A stretch of DNA of 64,000 bases from contig NZ_PPPU01000019.1 of NCBI RefSeq assembly GCF_006483455.1, forward strand, positions 1 through 64,000, read 5' to 3'. A model generated the notes under the pieces. That model was not told where the DNA came from. It saw only the letters and a program-made list of their open reading frames with translations, and ran no database searches. Positions within the stretch are counted from its first letter, which is position 1; each line of letters starts with the position of its first letter. This DNA is from Methylomonas koyamae. GTDB lineage: Bacteria; Pseudomonadota; Gammaproteobacteria; Methylococcales; Methylomonadaceae. A program made the position numbers and the translations under genes. Below, one piece after another: positions 1 through 5,991 of this stretch.

Positions 1-102
1 CGAATGGAGCCACTTCTGAGAGCTTCCGTCCGCACCGAACTTATCGCAGTGCAATTTTTAGCGGCTCCCTTATCCATTCAAACCTGCCAAATCGCGCTGA
101 AG

Positions 103-399
103 ATGAATACGCCCCAGCCGAACCGATACCGCATCTTATGGCGGCTTTTTCTGCTAGCAGCGGTACTGCCGAACCTATTGGAAATGCTGCTGATTTTCGG
201 CGCGCCGCTACCATTCGGTTTTGTCGTTCTGGTGATGCTGTCGTTTTACTACCTACCGGTTGCAGCGATTTTCGGCGACACCCTGTTTTTGACCGAAACG
301 GTAGTGGCTCCACACGGTATACCGGGCCTGTTAGCATCTTTTGCGGTGTACTCGGCTCCGTTTTTGGTTTGGCTGCCAATACTGTCGCGGAAACGCTAA
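103..399 (+). CDS. small hydrophobic membrane protein, unknown
   Basis: A 98-residue protein starting at ATG 103; the frame is open upstream to the window edge, but the first residues before this Met look unlike a protein start. It has a short polar N-terminus (MNTPQPNRYR) followed by three to four hydrophobic stretches (WRLFLLAAVLPNLLEMLLIF, a second around FGFVVLVMLSFYYLPVAAIF, a third near the C-terminus) and ends in a positive tail (SRKR). This is the pattern of a small integral inner-membrane protein. I do not recognise a family. It stands alone, with no partner gene on the same strand nearby. The start is uncertain because no clear ribosome binding site is visible. Confidence 0.45.
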   Translation: MNTPQPNRYRILWRLFLLAAVLPNLLEMLLIFGAPLPFGFVVLVMLSFYYLPVAAIFGDTLFLTETVVAPHGIPGLLASFAVYSAPFLVWLPILSRKR

Positions 400-812
400 T
401 CCGGACCGTAGGGCGTTTTCGCGATAGCAAAACGCGGGTGGTTTTAAAGTTTTGGCGGATTGTTGCTACCGCTCCGAATCCGCCTTACGAACACGCACCT
501 TGCAATTCATCCGCCTTACGGCCATCAGGATGCTCTAGACCTGACCCTGTTCTGCTTCTGTTCTACTCCATCACCTAGCGACTTCGTGCCAATACCAACA
601 GTTGCAGGATTAACTGATACCCGCTTAGCAATCGATACGCTTTAACCAGGAAAAAACCGGTATTTCGACACCGCTCGCCTGTCATTCGGCACTTGCCGCA
701 GACATATACCGGATTTTGTTCAATGATTAACCCGACATGATTTATTAGCGATCAATCCAAACACCTTGATAGTGGATGATTAGTGCATTTGAAGCGTAAC
801 AATGGAGGAAGA
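400..812. other. intergenic region with one cassette-boundary repeat
   Basis: About 410 bases without a convincing gene. Short open frames here lack ribosome binding sites and have no recognisable protein character. The only structure seen is a copy of the CTAGACCTGACC element at 533-554, the same element that delimits the RHS cassettes further right. A Shine-Dalgarno sequence (GGAGGAA, 804-810) at the end belongs to the next gene. Confidence 0.5.
533..554 (+). repeat. outlying copy of the RHS cassette-boundary element
   Basis: Reads CTCTAGACCTGACCCTGTTC plus TG and matches the core of the elements at 3005, 3570 and 5510 with one change (CCCTG for CCCCG). No RHS core sequence is next to it now, so it may mark an older, lost cassette or a REP-like repeat that is scattered independently. 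Confidence 0.5.
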
Positions 813-1487
813 ATGGTGAATTTTTGGGGTTATCAAATTGACAGCAGATTACTGTTTTGGACGTTAATCGGTTTGACTGTTGCTATTATCATTAAAATCA
901 GTCTAAAAAAATCAAGACAATTGGAATATATCAGAAATTACGAGTTTAATCCGAATATTCAGAATCGGCTAAGTAAAAAATATCCAGACCTTACTGATAA
1001 CCAGATAAGTCAGGTTTTACAAGGATTACAAAACTATTTCGCAATCTATCATAAAACCGGACGCAAAATTGTAGCAATACCTTCTCTGATTGCAGATGAT
1101 GCTTGGTGCGAGTTTACCTTGCTCACTCGCTCTTACTGGCAATTTTGCCGAAATGCATTCGGCCGTTTTTTGCACCATACGCCTATCAAAATCATGATCG
1201 CGACCAATCATGCGAATATTGGAATAAAAGATGCCTGGCGATTGGCTTGCATACAAGAACAAATCAATCCCCAAAATCCGGTTGCATTGCCATCGTTGTT
1301 TCAGCTCGACGTACAACTCGGCATTCAGGATGGCTTTGTCTATCGCCTCAGTAGCCCCTTGGACAAGAAGGCTCGCTGCAATTGTGAGAACAGCTTTATC
1401 TACAACTTGTATTGCGAATATGCAGACAAACAATACTGCATTGAAGATATAGGGCGTGCATGTAAAGGCGAATGCATTGGCTGTTAA
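813..1487 (+). CDS. single-TM protein with GRDP/DUF1399-like DxxW...HH motif and Cys-rich tail
   Basis: A 224-residue protein. ATG 813 is preferred over the upstream in-frame start at 783 because a strong GGAGGAA lies 3 to 9 bases before it. An N-terminal transmembrane helix (about residues 12-30: LLFWTLIGLTVAIIIKI) is followed by a cytosolic domain. The block DDAWCEFTLLTRSYWQFC and then FGRFLHHTP resembles the DxxWHxFILxTxxYxxFCxxxFGxFxHH signature of glycine-rich-domain/DUF1399-like proteins, with Cys in place of the usual first His. The C-terminus is Cys-rich (CNCENS, CEYADKQYC, CKGECIGC), suggesting metal binding or disulfides. AT-rich relative to the housekeeping genes, so probably transferred. 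Function unknown. Confidence 0.7.
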   Translation: MVNFWGYQIDSRLLFWTLIGLTVAIIIKISLKKSRQLEYIRNYEFNPNIQNRLSKKYPDLTDNQISQVLQGLQNYFAIYHKTGRKIVAIPSLIADDAWCEFTLLTRSYWQFCRNAFGRFLHHTPIKIMIATNHANIGIKDAWRLACIQEQINPQNPVALPSLFQLDVQLGIQDGFVYRLSSPLDKKARCNCENSFIYNLYCEYADKQYCIEDIGRACKGECIGC

Positions 1488-1585
1488 GCTAAAGTTGGGC
1501 CAAACAGGGTGCAGTCAGCGAGGCGGCTTAATTAAATTGCCAGAAATGATTCCGGGCTTAAAAAATTCAATTCAAGATTGTGACC

Positions 1586-2260
1586 ATGTCTCGAATAAAT
1601 CGTAGGTATTTGATTTTGCCATGCATAGTGTTTCTACCCGCTTGCACCATCAAAGGTTATCGCGGCCCGGAGTTAACCGATAATCAAGTGGCTACTATCG
1701 CACTTAAAGCACCCGCTATCTCTCGAGTGCCATTGTTTTGGATATTTCCGTTGAATATGTTGACTTGGTTTTCCGAAGATTGGTTTGCTACCTCATGGGG
1801 TCCAAATATTTCTGTTGAAAATATTAGTAGGGATAATTCGTGGTGGAAGCCAACAACTGCATTCTTGGATCGCTTTACAACTATTAAGGTATTACCTGGA
1901 GAGCAGAGTCTAAAAACCACGCAGTCCGCTATTCTTCATAAAGAACAAAACGGCAACACCAGCTATTCATATGGTTACTGCTCCTGTACAGAGAAAGAGG
2001 TAGATAAAAAGAAAAAGACTGTCTGTGAACAAACGAATACTAGCACGACACCGTATCGAGTGACGGCGCAAGACCGTGTATGCAGGCTGAGCTTCACCGC
2101 TTCGGCCGGTCGACAATATGAAGCTTATATCAGAGATAACCTTATAATGCTGCAAAACTCCGTAGACCAGCACATCGATAAATCGGACTGCTATTGGGGT
2201 ACGCCCTATACCTACGAAACCACCGAAAGCATTAGTAGTACTAGCAGTTGTTCCAAATAA
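1586..2260 (+). CDS. putative lipoprotein, unknown
   Basis: A 224-residue predicted lipoprotein. The N-terminus has a basic start (MSRINRRYL), a hydrophobic core and the lipobox LPAC, so Cys near residue 19 should be lipidated and the protein anchored in the envelope. The mature part has no domain I recognise. It contains a Cys cluster (YGYCSCTEKEVDKKKKTVC) and a C-terminal Ser/Thr/Cys-rich stretch. A GTG three bases out from the Met pair (1580) is an alternative start. Composition is AT-rich, like the gene before it and like the toxin tips downstream. It could be an envelope-stress or immunity-type protein, but nothing in the sequence proves this. Confidence 0.65.
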   Translation: MSRINRRYLILPCIVFLPACTIKGYRGPELTDNQVATIALKAPAISRVPLFWIFPLNMLTWFSEDWFATSWGPNISVENISRDNSWWKPTTAFLDRFTTIKVLPGEQSLKTTQSAILHKEQNGNTSYSYGYCSCTEKEVDKKKKTVCEQTNTSTTPYRVTAQDRVCRLSFTASAGRQYEAYIRDNLIMLQNSVDQHIDKSDCYWGTPYTYETTESISSTSSCSK

Positions 2261-2388
2261 AAAATATTCCATTTATGAAGCCAAATATCAAAGCTAAATT
2301 TTCAATTGATAAGGATTTGGAGGCGACTGTCGGTAGTAAATATCTCTCCGGCAAGGCCGGGGGCTTTATGAAGTGATCCCGACGAAAA

Positions 2389-2456
2389 GGTGTCAGGTCT
2401 GGAAATATAGCAAAACCTTTCAAGGACGCTTAATTTCTAAACCTGAGCCCGCTCTG
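2389..2456 (+). repeat. degenerate copy of the RHS cassette-boundary element
   Basis: Contains both halves of the element in decayed form: GTCAGGTCTGGAAATA at about 2392-2408 (compare GTCAGATCTAGAAATA at 2989) and then TTTCAAGGACGCTTAATT at 2418-2435 followed by TCTAAACCTGAGCCCGCTC. The second half differs from the copy at 3549-3587 by only a few bases. It lies downstream of the lipoprotein gene and probably marks the edge of a deleted cassette. Confidence 0.55.
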
Positions 2457-2548
2457 TTGTACGCTGTAAGGCCGTAAGTCAAATAAATAACTCAATTTAC
2501 TCGCGATTTAAACTAATACCGTCAAACCGAAAACCGGATTGAAAACCA

Positions 2549-2680
2549 TTATTCAGATTGCCTAACCATCGACTTGGACGAAGCCGCATTACAACCATCA
2601 TCACCGCACCACCATTGATCACCGCAACCGCTAACTAAAAACGCAACTAACACCAATAAAATAGTTTTGCTTGATTTCAT
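2549..2680 (-). CDS. 43-residue Trp/Cys-containing lipoprotein
   Basis: A small gene read on the minus strand from ATG 2680 to TAA 2549. The product is 43 residues: a basic start (MKSSK), a hydrophobic core (TILLVLVAFL) and a lipobox VSGC, then a short mature part GDQWWCGDDGCNAASSKS and MVRQSE. A Shine-Dalgarno sequence GGAG lies eight to nine bases upstream of the ATG. Signal peptide, lipobox and ribosome site all fit, so I think it is real despite its size. Type unknown; small lipoproteins of this size can be entericidin-like or lysis proteins, but the mature sequence does not match either pattern closely. It sits just outside the RHS orphan cassettes on their strand. Confidence 0.6.
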   Translation of the reverse strand: MKSSKTILLVLVAFLVSGCGDQWWCGDDGCNAASSKSMVRQSE

Positions 2681-3004
2681 GACAACACTCCGCTGCTTCA
2701 AATTATGATTTTGGTTTACAAACGAAATAGTAAGTTTCCATGCTAAACGTGAAAGTCAAGCATTAAAACAGTGATAACAAATACATCAGCCATAGTACGG
2801 ATACTCGTGACTGAAAAATCCGGTCGGTAAAACATCAAACACGTTTGATGAACTCATCGCGGTTGGCCGGAAGGCAATAGCTACTGCTTCGATCAATAGG
2901 CATATAAGTTTTAAACTAAAAAAGATCGACAGCAGGAGAGCGAAATCAGCCACAACTTTGATTGTAAAAAGGGGGGCATAAAAAGGGAGTCAGATCTAGA
3001 AATA
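2681..3004. other. intergenic, AT-rich, no gene seen
   Basis: About 320 bases between the small lipoprotein start and the truncated RHS fragment. It holds the left arm of the boundary hairpin near its right end (2989-2999). No open frame with a credible start is seen on either strand. The promoter of the small minus-strand lipoprotein should lie at its left end. Confidence 0.4.
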
Positions 3005-3019
3005 CTAGACCTGACCCCA
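2986..3019. repeat. boundary element folded as a hairpin
   Basis: Left arm GTCAGATCTAG (2989-2999), loop AAATA, right arm CTAGACCTGAC (3005-3015); ten of eleven bases pair, and the GGG/CCC flanks extend it. The right arm plus CCCC is the element found at every other cassette edge. The RHS fragment fuses directly to it, and the element supplies the fragment's stop codon. REP/RAYT-like hairpins have this look, but no RAYT transposase gene is in the window. Confidence 0.6.
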
Positions 3020-3511
3020 TTCTGTTTTGAGGCTGGGCGTGCCGGCGTTTTCGGCCAGTAGCTGGCTGCCGGCGTAGGCGAAGGTTTGCAACGGTTTGCC
3101 CGGCCGGGTTTTGCCGACCCGGCGGCCGAAGGCGTCGTAGGCGTAGCCGGCCAGTATGCTAGTGCCGCTATTGATCTGCACCAGACGTTGGTCCGCGGCG
3201 TACAGGTAATCGACCGGCGTGCTGAGCACATTCCAGAACGACGATTTCAGTTCGGTTTGCGAGCGGTCGATTGCGCCGCGGGCATCGCTCCGGAAGTGGT
3301 TGAGTTGTTGGCCGGTCGCAGGGCTGCCCATCACCGTCCCCAACAATTGCTGGCTGTCCGGATCGTACCGGTAATCCGCCGTGCCGCCGCTAGAGCTGGA
3401 TTGCTGGGTACGGTTACCGACCGCATCGTATTGGTAATTTTGATTTTGCAGCGGATTGGCATGGCTCAGAGCGGTTAGTTCGCCGACGGCGTCGTAGGTG
3501 CAAGTTTGTCG
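3005..3511 (-). pseudogene. orphan RHS core fragment, no tip
   Basis: A minus-strand fragment of the RHS core, homologous to codons in the middle of the main rhs gene (from the YDAVGEL region through QLLAENAGTPS). It lacks the N-terminus, the hallmark YYSPELGRYLQSDPIGL block, any toxin tip and an immunity gene. At its 3' end the reading frame leaves RHS sequence at 3031 and stops within the boundary hairpin. In the shared region it is nearly identical to the main gene (one Ile/Met difference in the LVQINSGTS segment) and clearly different from the orphan at 4161-5420, so it was copied from the main gene or converted by it. No promoter or start is evident; it is most likely silent and could serve as donor DNA for recombination. 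Confidence 0.75.
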
Positions 3512-3590
3512 GATAAGAAACAGGTACGCGATGCGTGGCCTACTTGGCTTTCAAGGATGCTTAATTGCTAGACCTGACCCCGCTCTGCTC
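3512..3590. repeat. conserved cassette junction, copy 1
   Basis: The RHS homology of the fragment ends at 3511 and is followed by about 80 bases that are repeated almost exactly at 5454-5528. The shared part begins ATAAGAAACAGGTA and ends TTGCTAGACCTGACCCCG. The main rhs gene has no such sequence at the equivalent point, so the junction is a property of the orphan cassettes. Confidence 0.7.
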
Positions 3591-3639
3591 CCAAATATCA
3601 CCATTCGGCGGACCCGCAGTGCGTTCCGACTTAAAGCCT

Positions 3640-4167
3640 TTAATGCCATTTAATAGGCCCAATACACGAATTACTTGTTATTTTGGCATTAGAAAAGACC
3701 TCTGAAAATGGATTGCTATGCTTTTTGTGTTTCAGTTTTAACGCCCTGTATATATTTTGTTCATTTTCTTCCGCACTCCAAATATACCCATAAGTATCTG
3801 GAATAAGCACCTTATTATTATCTATTTTGACGCCAAAAAATATTGAGTCATGGAGATTCGAATTATCAAAAGCTGCCTCGTAATCTAAAAACCAAGTACA
3901 AAGCAATAATTTATCGTTTTTCAGAATATTTCCCCGATAAACTTTTATAACTTCGACTTCCATTATACCTATGGAAAGAGTATCCCCATCAGCAAAAACC
4001 AATCCATTCTTGATTGCTTTTTCCCGTAAAACACGACCTCTAAAAATTGTGTCCGCATCGACTGCCACTCGATTTAGCACTTCCTGACCAGACTCATTTG
4101 GGTGCGTTCTTGCCTGAATAAGCATTGAATTAACAAGCAGTAGCACAAAAAGAAATAGCTTTACCAT
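3640..4167 (-). CDS. exported putative immunity protein for the HExxH RHS tip
   Basis: A 175-residue protein whose ATG (4167) overlaps the stop of the orphan RHS tip by seven bases (ATGGTAA), so translation is coupled. The N-terminus MVKLFLFVLLLVNSMLIQA is a clear Sec signal peptide with a cleavage site after QA. The mature part is rich in beta-type sequence (EVEVIKVYRGNI, DKLLLCTWFLDYEA) and has no domain I can name; it vaguely resembles small periplasmic beta proteins. Position directly after a toxin tip, strong coupling and AT-rich composition make an immunity role likely. Export implies that the toxin acts in, or enters through, the periplasm. The family is not recognised. Confidence 0.65.
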   Translation of the reverse strand: MVKLFLFVLLLVNSMLIQARTHPNESGQEVLNRVAVDADTIFRGRVLREKAIKNGLVFADGDTLSIGIMEVEVIKVYRGNILKNDKLLLCTWFLDYEAAFDNSNLHDSIFFGVKIDNNKVLIPDTYGYIWSAEENEQNIYRALKLKHKKHSNPFSEVFSNAKITSNSCIGPIKWH

Positions 4168-5420
4168 AAATAAATATTGTTATAAAAGTCTTCATAATTT
4201 TCATAGGCAGCTCCAGGTAGCTCCGGATAATTTTTCCTAAAAGTTGCCGGATTGACAGGAGTTTTACCAAATAAACCATATTCAAATATAAAAGCATTAT
4301 CCTCTCTATAATTAAAAGGAGGGGAATGGGAAACTTCATGCCCAATTGTGTTTTCTAGTGATCCACATTGTTTATTGTTAAAGGCCTTAATTAGGTAGAT
4401 AGTGTTGCCGTAGTTTATTCCGCAATCATTCTTTGTCTTAGGAAGCTTTGGAGGAAATGAACAATCAAACGTAGTGTTATCTAACACTTGAGAAAACGCA
4501 TTGCCAGCACCTCCAATATTTGATTTTTCCTGTGCTATTGGACACGCTTTGTCAACTTGTTCTCTATGTTTCTGTTGGCAATTTGAACTAAATTCATACA
4601 ATCCTAACGGATCCACCGCATTGACCGGGTTATTTCCCACATAGGCATAGGTATTAATCCCCCCCGCCAACCCAATCGGGTCCGATTGCAGATAGCGGCC
4701 GAGTTCGGGCGAGTAGTAACGGGCCATATTGTAGTGCAGGCCGGATTCGGCGTCGAAGTACTGGCCGGGGAAGCGCAGGTTTTGGCTGATGGCGGCTGTG
4801 GTGGTCTGCATCAGGCCGAAGGGTTGGAGTTGGGCGGCCCAGACGGTTTGCCCGGCGGCATTGCTGGCTTTCAGCGGCACGCCCAGCGGGTGGTTGTGAA
4901 AGTAGTAGATCGGGCTATTGGCGGCGCTGCCGTCGATGCGAGCCAGCGGTTGGCCGTCCAGGTAGGCGTAGTGGCTGGGCGTGCCGGCGTTTTCGGCCAG
5001 TAGCTGGCTGCCGGCGTAGGCGAAGGTTTGCAACGGCCTGCCCGGCCAGGTTTTGCCGATCCGGTGACCAAAGGCGTCGTAGGCGTAACTGGCCAGCGGG
5101 CCGCCGCCGCTATTGATCTGCACCAGGCGTTGGTCCGGGGCGTACAGGTAATCGACCGGCCTGCTGAACACATTCCGGATGGACGATTTAAACTCTGCCT
5201 GCGAGCGGTCGATTGCGCCGCGGGCGTCGCTCCGGAAGTGGTTGAGTTGTTGGCCGGTCGCTGGGCTGCCCATCACCGTCCCCAACAATTGCTGGCTGCC
5301 CGGATCGTACCGGTAATCCGCTGTGCCGCCGCCAGGGCTGGATTGCTGGGTACGGTTACCGACCGCATCGTATTGGTAATTTTGATTTTGCAGCGAATTG
5401 GCGTGGCTCAGAGCGGGCAA
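4161..5420 (-). CDS. orphan RHS core plus HExxH metallopeptidase-like toxin tip
   Basis: A 419-codon open frame beginning inside RHS core sequence at a TTG (5420); RHS homology actually extends to 5453, where it meets the boundary junction. It carries YD repeats, the hallmark RYYSPELGRYLQSDPIGLAG and then a unique tip of about 150 residues from DPLGLYEFSSNCQQ onward. The tip has GHEVSH (codons 4340-4326) followed by an acidic stretch (REDNAFIFEYGLFG), matching the HExxH zinc-peptidase pattern, and two or three Cys pairs. It lacks an N-terminal secretion region and has no promoter, so it is a displaced C-terminal cassette that would need recombination onto the main gene to be used. An exported putative immunity gene follows with overlap. 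The tip is AT-rich, the core GC-rich. Confidence 0.75.
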   Translation of the reverse strand: MPALSHANSLQNQNYQYDAVGNRTQQSSPGGGTADYRYDPGSQQLLGTVMGSPATGQQLNHFRSDARGAIDRSQAEFKSSIRNVFSRPVDYLYAPDQRLVQINSGGGPLASYAYDAFGHRIGKTWPGRPLQTFAYAGSQLLAENAGTPSHYAYLDGQPLARIDGSAANSPIYYFHNHPLGVPLKASNAAGQTVWAAQLQPFGLMQTTTAAISQNLRFPGQYFDAESGLHYNMARYYSPELGRYLQSDPIGLAGGINTYAYVGNNPVNAVDPLGLYEFSSNCQQKHREQVDKACPIAQEKSNIGGAGNAFSQVLDNTTFDCSFPPKLPKTKNDCGINYGNTIYLIKAFNNKQCGSLENTIGHEVSHSPPFNYREDNAFIFEYGLFGKTPVNPATFRKNYPELPGAAYENYEDFYNNIYLW

Positions 5421-5453
5421 TTCGCCGACGGCGTCGTAGGTGTAAGTTTGTCG

Positions 5454-5528
5454 GATAAGAAACAGGTACCCGATGCGTACCCTACCCGGCTTTCAAGGAC
5501 GCTTAATTGCTAGACCTGACCCCGTTCA
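5454..5528. repeat. conserved cassette junction, copy 2
   Basis: Near-exact repeat of 3512-3590. It contains TTTCAAGGACGCTTAATTGC (5491-5510) and then TAGACCTGACCCCGTTC. It lies between the immunity gene of the main rhs gene (ending 5539) and the beginning of the orphan core, so it marks the right edge of the orphan cassette. Confidence 0.7.
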
Positions 5529-5538
5529 TTATATGAAA

Positions 5539-5982
5539 TTAGAACGGATGGTAATATGAGAAAACAAATTGACCAGATTGTCGCAAGCCTTTGCTTTCAA
5601 AGACACATTTAGCCTTTGTTTCAATCAAGCCATTACCTGCGACTGTAAAATATATCTCTCTCCGATCTATAAAAGATTTATGAACAAAGTTAAGAGCTTC
5701 TTCATTATCCTCTTTTGATGGATGAGTTGTTTGAATAAATGGCAGCCATGAATACCAAGGGACGTATTGATATTTTAATTTTATATCAAGCTGTTGGCAT
5801 CCACCAAACACTTGTTGATTATCGTGCTGCCCCTGTACACCTATAGTATAAACCCCGCTCAACTCAGAAAAAGCAGTAACTCTTACAATTGAATAATCAT
5901 CTCCACCGGCAATAGCATTATTGTTGCAAAAAATTAAATTTACTAACTGAAACAAAGCTATAGTACATATTTTTTTAGTCAT
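5539..5982 (-). CDS. exported putative immunity protein for the L,D-transpeptidase-like RHS tip
   Basis: A 147-residue protein starting nine bases after the rhs stop, so it is in the same transcript. The N-terminus (MTKKICTIALFQLVNLIFC, then NNNAIAGG) is a Sec signal peptide with a cleavage site at AIA-GG. The mature 120 residues show alternating beta-type segments and no domain I recognise. A periplasmic location is what an antitoxin to a cell-wall-modifying enzyme would need; immunity proteins for Tlde1-type effectors are known to be periplasmic. The role is inferred from position, coupling and export. It ends just before the boundary element at 5528. Confidence 0.65.
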   Translation of the reverse strand: MTKKICTIALFQLVNLIFCNNNAIAGGDDYSIVRVTAFSELSGVYTIGVQGQHDNQQVFGGCQQLDIKLKYQYVPWYSWLPFIQTTHPSKEDNEEALNFVHKSFIDRREIYFTVAGNGLIETKAKCVFESKGLRQSGQFVFSYYHPF

Positions 5983-5991
5983 ATTAGGTTG

